Shown here piece after piece: positions 26,160-39,486 of a DNA stretch of 64,000 bases (positions are counted from its first letter, which is position 1; each line of letters starts with the position of its first letter). The stretch is from Glandiceps talaboti. Lineage: Eukaryota > Hemichordata > Enteropneusta > Spengelidae. A program made the translations under genes and the position numbers. The stretch is taken from NCBI RefSeq assembly GCF_964340395.1, contig NC_135552.1, positions 18,022,181-18,086,180 on the forward strand. The letters are read 5' to 3'. The notes under the pieces were generated by a model. It made no database searches. It saw only the letters and a program-made list of their open reading frames with translations, and was not told the origin of the DNA.

Positions 26160-29100
26160 TCAGTCTGTGTCTGATAGGGCAGCATCTTCAAACACCTGTA
26201 CACAAATCAAATTGGAAATATAAATGAAAATGTTATACATATTTGAAATAAGCTATTTTCTGTACTATTTGTACAAATAGTAGTTTGGTCGAATTGTAGA
26301 CAGATTAAGAGTAAATCATAAAACATCAACACCTTTGTTACTTTGTATGAAATTAATATCCAGTAAAAGATTTAAGCAAATGAAAAGGAGAACAAACTTT
26401 AAAATTTTATTTTTTGTTAAATCTCACTTGACCACTTTTACGGCAATCACAACATCTACATGTACACAAACAAAATTGAATACAGATCTCATTGACTTAA
26501 CTAATGTCACATGACACTATTCTGACCTATCACAACATAGCATCTAACTGTACTCACCTCCATAAGATTCTTGGGTTCAATACCTGGTTTGAGTGGGATG
26601 TCATCATTGTCAATCAAACTGTTGCTATGACTACTGCTGTTGCTAGGTGTGTAGGAACTGTTGGTCATAAAGCTAATACTTGGACTGCTTTGTGGTGTAT
26701 ACCTAACAAAAGTACATACAACAAAACAATTCGTGAAATATACAAACATCAACTCTGGCAATTGAGCTGCAATATCAAGTAGTTCTATTTCAGTTTGAAG
26801 ACAGAGGATGTTTTTTGAAGAGATTAAAATGAGTCAAGGTTATCAATTCTTTCACTATCAATAAGTAAATAAAGTCACTTTGAACTGTCTTGATATTTCT
26901 GAAGATATATCATACAGTTTAGTTATCATGGGAGCTTTTCATAATATTGAGATATTCATGAATTACAAAAGGTCATATTTGGGTGAAACTTACACACACA
27001 CTAAAAGATGTGGGCAAGTACCGTATATATTAGACTTACCTGCCAAGCTTACTACTGAATATGTTGGGAACCGGTGAAGAACTTCTTGGTATTGGAGAGT
27101 ATTTGTGATGATCAGTGGGTATAGGAGTAGACATACATGTAATCCTGATATGGATAAATATTTACAAAGAAGCAAGTTAATCAAGTAATTTTATGAAGTT
27201 AATAACTGAAAACGAGTCACTACTACCTTGCAAGCAAATCATGACAAATTGGCTATATACTACAAAAAAATAGTGATGTTTAGTTAATCATATGGCTATG
27301 GGAGTCACTTAACGTCACAAGTTAGGACAAGTAAATATGATGTACTTGATAATGACAAGTGACATCGTCCCTAAATAAAACAAGGTATAGATACCAAAGA
27401 TGGCTCTTAGGGTCAGTTTCATCAAAATTTGGTATCTATTGCTGCCATCCTTCCTCTTAGGGACGATTGCACAATGTCACACAAGCTCAATAAACGAACT
27501 TTGTTTGTGGGGTTGGTGGGGTGTGTATCTGGTGTCAATGTAATCGTTGAACTTCATTTTTGTACTTCCAACCAAATTTTAAAAACTTTCATGCCTTCAA
27601 TGAGAGGTTCTGTACTTACTACTGAGAAGTTGATAAATTGATTAAAATTTACTGCTAATGTGATATATATTGCTTTGTTTTTGGTTAGCATTTTAATGTG
27701 TCCAACATGTTTTTACATAGTGGTGTGACAATTTTCACCATGGTTTACACCATATATGAATGAACTGATGTCTCACTTGTGAATGTTTGCTTAGGAGAGG
27801 GACAGGTTTTTTGGCCTAAACAAACAAGTTCAATTATTGAGCTTGTGTGACAATGTGTGATTTTCCCTTCTATTCTGACTATTGCATAGTATCATATTCT
27901 ACATTCCAGCAGGCAGTATGATGTGATATTATTATACACTAACCTTGGTGCCGATTCAATGCTATGGTTGGTACAGTTATCTTCACTGGATGTAGAACTG
28001 TTCATAATAGGTACACCAATAGAATTGTTTGTAAGACTTACTTCATCTGTAAAACACTCGTCTACAAACAAGAATACAACATATTTACCTATCCATGATT
28101 ACTGTTGCTATGACTACTGCTGTTGCTAGGTGTGTAGGAACAAACTAACAAACTATTAAGCAACATTACTATAGTGTATTTTGCTAACAGTGGTATAAAA
28201 ATAAATTCACTCGTGTTCATAACATGTTTTTTTTAAAGGGTTTTCCACCAAACATCATGGCACCAAGTACAAACAACTTTTTACAAGATTCTCAACCTCT
28301 GTTCAATACCAGGGTTTCCAAATCCTAGCAAAAAATTTGTAAAAGTTTTTTTTTACGACATATATGTTTTTAGCTATTCTGATTTCTACATCTTGATTAC
28401 ACAATTCATACTTCAGTGCCAGAGCAATTTGAATCACTTTTTTAACTTTATGGAACTCACAGACGTCATGGTTGTATAATAACTCATATTCCCTGTTACA
28501 TTGTATATTCCAAATGTGTTCTTAAAATCATTGCACGTCTTTAAATCTTGCTGAAAATATCTTCTTCAGTTAAGAGAGATTGGTGATTCAACTTGTTTGG
28601 TTGGAATACTCAGACACAACAAAGATTTGAATATTCATTTATTACCAGTACTACTACTGTTGTCATGGAAACTTACCATCAGAGAAGCTGTAATCCCACT
28701 CTGACGGGTGTCTTTTGGATGTAGATTTTTCCATGGACTTTGTTGAACCTTGAATCATTCTCAGTGGATATACCATTGTGATCCATACAATGTGAAACAC
28801 GGTGTACAACATGTGATACAATATTGCCATGTTGTTCCACTGAAAGGTAAAAACCGATGGTATTAAATTGAAACATATCACTCTACTGGCAAACAAAAAT
28901 AGCACATATCACATGTATTAAGTTATACCCGTTTGCCAAGTTATTCTTTTGAATGAAAAACAATGCACATTGTAACAAATGATGCTATATACATGTTATG
29001 GTTAGTTTCTGTTTAACTTAATACTATGAAAATGTAGCTGTAACTGCAAAATACCTTTTAGTATTTTCTGAGCAGTGTTATTTTCTGAGCAATGTTCATC

Positions 29101-32100
29101 TCATTACTTCACCATTACATCACCAAAAATCTAAATTATGATGGTTTTCAGTGCTATTCTTCTATACAAACTTCACATTTGTGCCCTTTTCATATGTATT
29201 CACCTCAGAATTTTGTATACACTGAGCCTGTACATAAAGCCATACATACCATCTTCCTAATATTAAGTTCTCTTTTCCTTCGCTTCCTTTCTCTCCTTAC
29301 AACTGGTATTGCTAAAATCTGGTCCAGACTTAGTCTTTGCATTTCATCTGGTTCCATCATAGTGTAAATGACATTGCAAAGTTCTTCTGATATATCTATG
29401 ATAATGTAATTAACACTGAGTTAGTGGAAATGTCCATGACGTAACATCATAACACAAGCTCAATAAAAGAACTCGTGTGTGTGTGTGTGTGGGGGGGGGG
29501 GGGGTCTGGCATTTTCACACTTCTAACCAAATTTTGAAAACTTTGACCCTTCAGTGATAACATGTTCTTGAGATATTCATAAGCTGATTACAAATTTACT
29601 TCTAATGTAATATACGGTGCTGGGTTTCCCGTAATATGTTTACTGTCATGTTTATACATCGCATTGATCGCTGTGGTGTGACCGCTACAGTTTTCATCAT
29701 GGTTTACATCATATATAAACATGTCGATGTCACATTTGTGAACATTCAGTTGGGGGGAGGGTTTTTCCCTAAATGAATGAAGTTTGTTTATTGAGCTTGT
29801 GTGACATTGTGCAATTGTCCTAACCATCGAATTATACATCAACAATAAACAACCCCATGATGTACCATAATGGTATTTTTCTATTACAATAATATGCATC
29901 ATTTTGCCATACTGGATTATCATCACCTACAATGTGATCATATACATTTTTGTTGAAGAATACATACCTTATCTATACCCCATGGTTACACAAAATCAAT
30001 TTATGTATACTGCCGATGACCTATTTAAATGTTACGGTCAAAAACTTTGACCACTGAATTACTCGGTATATGATTGTTCTTTCCTTTCCTACCTTGTGTA
30101 AATTCTAAAGGTATATTTCCATTTCTTAATTGGTGCCATGGCTCTCCTCCTCTTGGGAGAACTAAATCACATGCTAACTCTAAAATAGTTATACCAAGGC
30201 TGAAAAGAAGACAAATAGAGGTCAAACGATTTAGATGACAAGTATTCCTAAATAATATATTGTAACTGACAAACATAAAATCATTTAAATGGGAACACTA
30301 CTCCAGGAAAAAGAGACATTTTTATAAACTATGCACAAGAGCAACTTGATATGTCTCTGAAATCGCAAGTAATTGTGGGTGATGTAAAATCATGACATGA
30401 CTCTCCAGAACCCATACTTTATGAAGATGCCTTTATTTCCTGGAGTGGTGTTCCTCTTTAATATAGTACTGTAGTAAACACATAAAAATAAAATTATACA
30501 TCCCCTTATAGTTTGTATCACATTCCATAAAAGTGTAAAACAGACGTTAATGAGGGATGAGAAAATACAATTTCACCCATAGTTTATCGAAATATTATTT
30601 TTTCATTGAGAGTCCACAGAAGTTGACTACCATAAATGCTCTCAAATTCAACCACTCACCTAAAAACATCAGCAGGTTTGCCAAACTTTCCTTGCAGTAA
30701 TTCTGGTGCTAGGTATTTGGGATCACCTTCCTGGGCCTCTGCCAAATCTCCCTGTCATACATACATACAGACAAATGTAAAGTGTTATCATATTGTGCAG
30801 TGGTTTATTGCTGAGGGTGTATTTATCACGGGAACTACAGGGTACAAAAGACTTTATATGTTACAGGTTTGTGTTGTTGTGGTAATTTGCAGTGGAAAGC
30901 AAAAATGGTTATATTCTTTTATGTAGATTTCAGTAAATTATAGAGTTACTGTTATTTAGATGAAATACATGGATGATTATGTAAGATTTCATCAACTATA
31001 CAATGACACACAAGTATTCTGTATTATTCTTGTGAACAATTTACTAGTATCCATTCATCCATCTCTATGTTTGTCTATCTATCCATCCATCCATCCATCC
31101 ATCCATCCATCCAGTCAGTCAGTCCTCCATAGGATGGGTCCCATTGATGTCTGTCCTTTTCATGTTCAGCAACAGTCATCTCGAGTTCAGAGGGATTGGA
31201 GTGTCAGATATATCAGATTTGGTCTCTCTGACTTCTCTTTCCAAGCTTTGGTTGCCAAGTAACCAGATCTTTGACTACTTCTTTACTTCTGGAACAGTGA
31301 CTAGTAAATTGGGCCAGCCTCTGGCTGATTGTCGGATATCTATGTACAAGTTGTCAAATTCTACTTACCATATCACTGACTCCCAGAACCAAACCAAAAT
31401 CTCCCAATTTATAGACTCGATCAAGAGATACAAAAATATTGGCAGGCTTGATATCCATGTGGATCAGATTGTGATCATGAAGATGTTTGACACCCTGTGA
31501 AAAATAGACAACCAAAATTCACATTTCAATGACATTGCAATTAATGAGCTGATGATCAATTTTCTACGAATCATCAGAGTTAGAAGTATAACTTGTATTT
31601 GATCTTTTAGATGCACTTATAATGTCTGTCTGATTTTTGTATATTCCAAGAATTACATGTGCAACACTCAAAAGTCTCATTATCTAGATTTGGCAAACAT
31701 TGAATTGTTAATGATGGTCAACATATCAGTACAGCAAGAAAGTGAAAAAGCAAATAGAGAATTAATTTTGTTTGTTGGTCATGGTTGTTTGTGTGTAATG
31801 TGAGATTGATCCAGCCAACTTAGGCAGCTGAGTGGATGGTACAGTTTTGGGATATTAGTTTGTAAGGTATGCCATGACACAGCACCCTCATGCATCAGCT
31901 GACCCCTTTAATGGCCAACGAGGGCTGAGCCATACAACTTATTCAAGTCTTGGGATGTTTCAGCAAAACATAAGTCTGTCAAGTTGTGGTTATTAGTAGA
32001 CAACAATGAGATGTCAAGATGTTTTGAGAAGACAATAATTAGAAAGTTGTGCCATCCTATTTTGGATTTCCTATATTTTATCTTCAATTTACATTTTAGT

Positions 32101-35100
32101 CATGAGACGAGTAAATATCTCAACATTTTCAAATACATAATATGAATTCTTTGATTTCTGATAAAAAGCCATGTAATCATGTGATTTCACACTATACTTC
32201 CACACACGACATTCTATGGCAGGTGAACTATGACAGAAATTTGCATATCTTAACCTTACATCATTCTTGAACAGTTACCTGTGAACATATCACCTACCTC
32301 TAAAAGATCTATCAGAATATTCCATACAGTCTTTTCTGGAATTTCATGGTGTTCTTCTGCAAATTGCTGCAGACTACAAAACAATAACAGACATTAGGTT
32401 AAGTAGTATGTTCAATCAGAATACTATGACAGAACCCCATGATGCGTGAGTGTAAAAGTGGAGTACTTGGGGTATTTGCACTCGTACTTGCAGTGTTCTC
32501 TGTGACAGTACTTTCACAAGTGTAATGAGTAAAAGTGTAGCAGACAACACTGCAAGCACAAGTGCAAATACCACTGAGTAGCCACACTGGGCATGGAGTT
32601 CTGTTAGTATAACATGTTTATCTGAAATAACAAATTTCTGTATAAATAACACTATACGATCACACGCTTTTGTGCAGAACAAATGATTGTGTCCTCATTT
32701 GCATACAAATATGCAATACTTTTTCCAGTATTGCACTGTAGTGCAAATACCACTACAGTGACTAGTATACATTGTTTCAAGTTTCAAGTAATCTCTGGTA
32801 CATATGTAATAATGAAAACTATGAGCATCTTGAGCTACTCTTGAAAAATTAACTCATATTCCAGGTATTACCGGACTGGGCTTTCTCATTGACATACATG
32901 TTCATATGTAAAATAAGATAACTAAAACAGCAATTTCGAAAACCAATGTTGATTTTAACTCATTTACTGAGCAATATAACTTTCATGAGTGCTTTTTTTA
33001 ACACTGAATCTATGACTGGTGGTAAATGGTGATTACACATCTTTGGATAAGAGTATGTTTAATCAGAATATACAGATCACCTTGTTATAAACTATAGCCA
33101 AAACGAAGTGGCCAAATTTGTCTACATAAAAATTATGATATATTCATGTCATCTCAGTCAGTAAATATATATTTCCAAGTAACCATTATACCTTGTTTTT
33201 GTAAAGCATCAGTGAATGGTTTGGTGGAAATACTGACAAGATAACTGATTACATTACCTATGGTTACACAGTTCTGTTTGTATGTACAAGTGACCCTTCT
33301 CTTCCCAGGCTTTGTAAAAATGAACACAGTTAGTGTGTTTAGGCAAGTCTTCATGTTTCCGAACTTCTTCAAGTTTTCTTTTCCTGACAATTAAAAAAAC
33401 AAAAAAACTTGAATAAACTGTACTCAGCAGACTGCATTTTAGCAGAGTCCAAGTAGTGAACAACTACAAGATTACAAGTTTTATGAACACTGAATGATGG
33501 TAATTGAAATTATCTTATGTGAAGTAACAGCTTCCTCAATCTCTATGAATTCAAGAGTAGTAAAACAGTTAAGCAGATTATGTGAAGGTGCAGATTTGAA
33601 GTTGTTAGTTACCTGTCAGACTCTCCTCTGAACCTTTCTCTGGATCTCTTTACAGCATAGAATTTGCCATCCTCTTTACTTTGAACTTTGAAGACCTGAA
33701 ATGAATGACATGATATACCAGTATATTATTATATATTCTGAAATACAAATGTAAGAATAAGTACAGTAATAAAATTCATTAAATTCAGTGTAGTAGCCAC
33801 AAAATATTTTAAGGATACTCTTGGGCACATCACTTTCTGTTTTTATAATCTACGAGATCACATTATTTTCTTGTTCTAAATATTACATTGTGGCCTGAGT
33901 CAACAATGTGTTTGCTTCGATCCCATCCCATCCCAACTGAAGTTGAACTGTGTCGGCAGTTTGTTTGAATATGGATAATATTAACTACAAATGTAGTAGT
34001 GCTATACAGATCGAACCAGCTTGCCTTGTGCATAAAGTTGTAGCAGTTACAAATAACGCATTGCAATAGATTACACATAACACATTAATTTTACAAGTAC
34101 ACTAATTACAAGTGATGTCAATTTTGTATCTTTCAGATAGTAATTTTGATCTTTTATGTATCAACAGTGCATCATAAACAATAACTTATTAAAAAAGTGA
34201 AATACTGAAAACGTAGAGACGAAGTTTATATGCTATGTACTCACCTCTCCAAAAGATCCTACTCCAAGTTTACAATCAATTTCAAAGCATTGATCAAAAT
34301 ATAGATCTCTTCTTTCTTCATCGTAATGAGGACTGTTCATAAATGCTTCAAAATATTAAGGAACTAAACAAATGGCACGTTAGCATTCTCCACACTATGT
34401 TTTACTCTAATACTGGTGCATGCATTCAGGTTTTAAACCAATAATTAACACATACATTTTGCTTTCCTAAAACCAGTGCAAGCATAGAAAGTAGATCTTC
34501 ACTGTCTATGGTGCAAGTGACTCATTTACTATATTGGACTTTTTTGTCATAAGTAACTCTAATTATAAGTGACTTTTTTCTATCACAATTGACTGCTTTA
34601 CAATTGACTTTTGTTTCAATTTATAGTATTTTTGAGTCTTATTACAGGTGACTCATTTAATTACAGTGACTTTTTTACCAGTGATTCTTGTTTATCACAT
34701 AGGCCTGTACATAAGAAGGGTTAAAGAAGTCTACTGATGCCTTCTTTAACACTACAACAAGTGTACAGCTCACTGGCTACTATAACAATTTTCTGAATTT
34801 GTTTGACTAATAAAGATTACACTAATTACACACAATCTCAAAAGGATACAACTCTCTGATGATCTGAAGGAAACAGCTTGGGCTCTGTACTGATCCTTCA
34901 CTCTTACGTGAGGAAACAATCTACTGATTGGTGGCACACTTTTCACAGGAGGTCTGGGTGGTGCTGTTTCTCTAGGTGTATGTATATCCTGTAATGAACA
35001 AAATACATCATTTGTCATATCATTCATATAAATGTAATTATCTCACATATAATTGGATATTGAGCTATCATTGTTTAATAAGTAGTCATTGAACGTAAGA

Positions 35101-36525
35101 GGAACTGCTGAGCAGTGTGCCCTCTCATGATAGCCACATTTTGTTGTTGTGAGTCAATGAGAAAAACTGGAATTTCTTGTGACTCACCACACAGTAAGAG
35201 ATAGGGGAACACCAAATTCTGGTCCATCACTAGAAATTGTGTGCATCAGTGGCATGACAAATTGGCTTAGAGGGCACACTAATGCTGAGAAAGAAGTAAT
35301 CTTGTATTAGTTGTCCAATAATGTCAATGTAAATAAGCGTTTCTTCAGAGGAAAAATAAGATTCTATGAAAGTACCATTGACAATATGTGTCGGCATTAG
35401 ATGTATACCTTTTTCCTCATAAAAATATTTTTGATATGAAGACTTAAAATTTTTTCTTTAACCCTCTTTACATGTTATTAAGAACTATGCGATGTGCAAT
35501 TTTTTTGAAGCTATACCGTTTCAGGGAGCTGTGTTAAACACTTTTATTCAACATGTAGTGAATATCAAAGTATTGTGTGCCCTGCACATACTGCTCTTGA
35601 AGGGTTTCCTGTTTCCTCTTTTCAAGAAGATGAAACCTGATTTTTGAATGAGAAAAGTCAAGATGCAATCTAACCGCTGTAGTCTAGAGGAACAATTTGA
35701 CATATTCAGTATTATAAATGGACATCTTGGGAATATATACATTAAATTTAAACTTATTTCATTGGAATATCATCATCAAAAGGATGTGTTATCGGTTGTA
35801 CATTCATAACTTCCGACAGCAAAAAATGGGTTTGCTGTGACAGTTATTTCAATGTAACGACCATAATTCAGTCACTATAACGTTAGAGTAATTTGGTGAT
35901 AAACCAATTGACAACGTTTCCATTGACTGCCACTTGACAATTGATACTGACAAGTCCATTGTAAACATCGTAAAACCATGGGTGACAAGACGCAACATGC
36001 ACACAATTTCAAAACACATTCACACTGTATTCAACCCTTCTTGAAGTTTAAAACTCTTGTAAACCGTTATACAAAACAAAAAGAACCTTGAAATTAATAA
36101 GAAACCCGTGGTTACATTGTCCATCGATTTTTTTCTAAGAAGAAATGTTTCTGTAGACTGTTGTGAGTGTGGTCCGTCAATCGATTTCCCTCGATTGTTA
36201 CTGAGTCATGAGTATTGAGATGTTGTTTTGGGACAACTACACAACAACCCACAAACGCAAGTAACCGTTACGAATTGCACACATGTTTGGTGTGAAAGCC
36301 AAGTTTTACGTCTGAAATATGACTTCCAGTAAATCAATGCACTATCTGAGTATCTCTAAAAATGACTTTAATTACAATAAAATACTAAAGTCAGCGACCG
36401 TATTATCATCAACATTGTCATTGCACAATCTACACGTAAATGGTAGGGCTCACCTTTTTATGAGAAAATGACGTATTTTCGGTGTAAAACTGCGGCGTTG
36501 GTCTCGGGCTTTTGAAGTGATCCAT
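26160..36525 (-). CDS. PKMYT1: Membrane-associated Cdc2-inhibitory Tyr/Thr kinase Myt1
   Basis: Fifteen coding exons, 5' to 3': 36525-36454, 34988-34850, 34345-34245, 33695-33613, 33383-33258, 32373-32298, 31494-31369, 30751-30660, 30199-30093, 29395-29250, 28839-28677, 28061-27944, 27144-27040, 26702-26558, 26195-26160. All phases agree; 544 residues. PKMYT1 phosphorylates Thr14/Tyr15 of CDK1 at ER/Golgi membranes and holds cells in G2. Seen: the N-terminal [11 protein letters not shown] and QAVSFR motifs, glycine loop [15 protein letters not shown] lysine, HMDIKPAN catalytic loop, [35 protein letters not shown], a membrane segment after the kinase domain ([20 protein letters not shown]), and the conserved tail [17 protein letters not shown]. 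Wee1 is less likely because of the membrane segment and tail. The exon 2/3 join uses a weak donor (GTATCC) and an AAG acceptor and is the least certain. Confidence 0.96.
27459..27868. mobile_element. About 410-bp MITE, copy 1 (PKMYT1 intron)
   Basis: Terminal inverted repeats of about 35 bp: AGGGACGATTGCACAATG followed by TCACACAAGCTCAATAA at the left, and the complement at the right. The interior is about 75-80% similar by eye to copy 2 at 29430-29822, sharing CATGGTTTACA(C/T)CATATAT and TCTAACCAAATTTT-like phrases. No coding capacity. Confidence 0.8.
28101..28141. repeat. 41-bp duplicate of PKMYT1 exon 14 inside an intron
   Basis: These 41 bases are identical, in the same orientation, to 26618-26658 within the penultimate PKMYT1 coding exon; similarity stops abruptly on both sides. 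It sits just upstream (in gene direction) of the exon at 28061-27944. Confidence 0.85.
29430..29822. mobile_element. About 390-bp MITE, copy 2 (PKMYT1 intron)
   Basis: Second copy of the 27459-27868 family. The right end keeps TTATTGAGCTTGTGTGACAT, the left end is more decayed, and a GT/poly-G tract has expanded at 29478-29503. Confidence 0.8.
30289..30457. mobile_element. 169-bp MITE with TTAA target duplication
   Basis: Inverted ends GGAACAC(T/C)ACTCCAGGAAA extend imperfectly for about 45 bp and are flanked by TTAA on both sides (30285-30288 and 30458-30461). TTAA sites are typical of piggyBac and Kolobok elements; without a transposase the two cannot be told apart. Confidence 0.8.
32423..32758 (+). 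mobile_element. Foldback repeat family, copy 1 (PKMYT1 intron)
   Basis: Begins with an inverted repeat of about 80-bp arms (ACTATGACAGAACCCCATGA ... complement, 32423-32610), followed by a unique-looking tail with a GATCACACGCTTTT phrase, TCCTCATTTGCATA, and a terminal hairpin (GTATTGCAC...GTGCAAATAC). The same order occurs in reverse at 40996-41390. Confidence 0.75.
35113..35281. mobile_element. 169-bp hAT-like MITE
   Basis: Ends are (C/T)AGTGTGCCCTCT and its complement AGAGGGCACACTA, flanked by CTGCTGAG and ATGCTGAG (35105-35112, 35282-35289), an 8-bp duplication with one mismatch. A related copy without the left terminus is at 48269-48423 and a shorter scrap at about 43073-43113. Confidence 0.8.
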
Positions 36526-37036
36526 CTTGGAGCATCTTGCTACGTTGCTGCAACAAAAGTTAGGCATAAAGTCTTCAAAAATTTAAGCTGACCAAAGAAT
36601 TTTTGTTCTCAACTGGTGACGAAATTGCGGGAAAGTTGAATTATCCGCCATACTTTAGAGAACATGTACGCATGCGCCGATCCCTTGTGATTTTAGCCTT
36701 CGTCGAGACTTGTTCTGTTTTGTTTCATATAATTCATCATTCCAAAGTAGTATATCACAACATTCCACAAAAATATCCATAGTAAATAGTATAACTAAGT
36801 TCATTTTATAAACTTTAGCTTTTTTATTTAGTTCTTTATTTATATTCTAGTAACACTATATGATGTGCAATTATTATGATAGAAAGAGGATGAGTGACGT
36901 CATCGTGCCAACTCACCGGGTTTTCCTCAAAATATCAACGCAATATCCGCCGTACGAGATAGAGAGAGCGTCATCATCCGAGGGACGAATACATGACTAT
37001 TTGTATAAATCACAAACAAGACGTTGTATTAAAAAA
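36526..37036. promoter_or_regulatory. Shared divergent promoter of PKMYT1 and BET1
   Basis: The two start codons point away from each other across 511 bp, so transcription must start inside or close to this interval. Seen sites: an NRF1-like ACGCATGCGCCG (36668-36679), a perfect palindromic CRE TGACGTCA (36895-36902), and an E2F-like GCGGGAAA (36627-36634) on the PKMYT1 side. Factor names rest on consensus motifs only. Confidence 0.6.
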
Positions 37037-39404
37037 ATGAGGCGGACAGCAGGACGTGAGTACTGACGTTAAAAACTTATTGCAATAGTACAGCTGGAAC
37101 GGAACACATGTCTATGATCCTCAGACTTGACACTGCGCTGCAATTGCAATCTGAACTGACAGTGCAGTGAGTGTTCTGTGTTAGTGTCCCTATGTGCAGT
37201 CGCTTAATAATACAGTAATCATACACCAGTTATATTGTATATCTGACATTGATCATAGGATTGATACAATACAGTGTACATACTACATGTTGAAGATCAG
37301 TGAAATTTCGTGTTGATGTCGCTCGTGTTTATTCTACTGTGGATCACTGGATGTATTACAGCCATGATTTTACAAATGTAAAAAAATGAAACGATATGCA
37401 AATATATTTATAACTTTAAAAAAAAGTTAATATAAGCTTGAAGTTAAGAGTGATAAGAGAAAGTGAAAGATCGTGAACTTGGTACACTATGAAGCTGCTA
37501 GAAATGTTAGGAAATTTAGAATATCCACATGCTGATTGTAAAATCGTGTTAAATGTATTTGCATAGAAAGTACTAGAACATATTGTGCATGTACTAAACA
37601 TGTATGACATAATGATAATGTACACTGTGGTACTACGCAGATATTCTCAACACTATCTTCAATTATGGGATAAGGAATTCCTGGGTGATTTAATAACTGA
37701 CAAACATACACGTATGCTGTGCCTGGAGTGAAGTTTCAAATCAGTCTGAAGGTGCATGATTGGCAAAAATAATATACATGTACACCAAACACTTATAGCC
37801 TGCCTACCATTGGTTTGGATTTTAGCACTTACTTTTCCCTTACCAGGAAGTGAAGGGATGACAAATCCTCACCAGCTTGTAGACAGGCTATAGGCTTATA
37901 GTCACTTGTAAGCTAACAGTCAATGTCATAGATGGTCTTAGAACAAAATTATGTATTTTAATCACAACCCATCATCACAATAACTGCAACTGAAACACAC
38001 CCAGTAATTACACAGTAAAACATATTATTAACTTCAACATGTAGCTGATTTTGGAAAACATGGTATTATTAGTTAGTTTTACTCAGTATATCATATTTAC
38101 CTTATTTATCTGCAGTAGACCATCAACATGGAATGTATCAAGATAATCAAATGCTAGATGATGAAAATGAACATTTAGTGGATGGACTCCATAATAAAGT
38201 ATCACAGCTCAAAGAAGTAAGTACCAACATTTTCTTAGTTAAACATAAAGATTTGCACATAATAAACCTAATGTTTAGAATACAATTGGAGAGCTGCAAT
38301 ACAGAAAATACATCAGCCTTTTGCTTTGATGGTGTTTCATCCACTCTATATAAGCATAGACCCTCCACCGAAGGAAATGCTGCAGTTGCGTATCCTGTTG
38401 TTGGAGGGTCTATGATACAAGGCAGTATACAACATATTGTGTATGCAAATGTAAGGTATTTGTTCATGAACATGAATAAAAAAATGACAAGCAGCATCAG
38501 TATTGACTATGTATAAAAATAAGAGAATACCAGCTGTAGGACTGGGTAATCAACATTTTTGTTAAAGGGTAGTTATTAATAGATAATACCTCCTAAGTGG
38601 ACAAGTCCTTTAATTTACATCAAAATTTTATACAGATGTTTCGACCTCACACAGGAGTCTTCTTCAGGGTCGAAAAATGATATTACAGTTGATCAACTCA
38701 GATTTTGAACGATCAACTTCATGTGAATATTATGGCGGTCAAGGAACTCGTCAATGCACTCCTATGTAAACTTCATATGTTGATAAGAAATGTTAAATGA
38801 CAGTACCTGAGTTCTGCGGTTATTATTTTACCAGTGTTATTCCCTACTAGTGTTTGTGTTAAAGATGGTATTAAAGTAGGTAAAATCTATCTTAGTTCCC
38901 CACTTAGTTAACCCGGGTTTCCCACAGATATTTTTATTCAATATATTTTGTCTAGCGATTACAATGTTTTTACCTCAGTAAGGAATATTGTAATTTATTT
39001 ATTCTTACAGCTAAGTATTGATATTGGTAATGAAGTCAGAGCACAAAACAAGATGTTAGGAGAAATGGTATGTTTTAATTTATTCAGTTCACTGCTCACA
39101 CTAAGAACAGTTTGTACGTCCAACATTAGTTAATAATTTATACTGCACACACAGTCAATCATTAGTTTTTAGAGTTGTTTGTTTTCATATAATAGCATTT
39201 GAGAGTATATCATAGATATGTTTCAATTCTAGTTTAGAAATGATAATGAAATTTTTATAGTTGGCTTCATCATCAACTCGATGAAATGGTGTATTTGATT
39301 CTATGATTCTGTAGGTAGTCATACGTCAGTGGGGTGGTATAGGATAGTTTGTGTACGTTTGTGCTGTCTGTAAAAGTAAACTATGTTGACTATTACTTTG
39401 TGTA

Positions 39405-39486
<82 letters not shown>

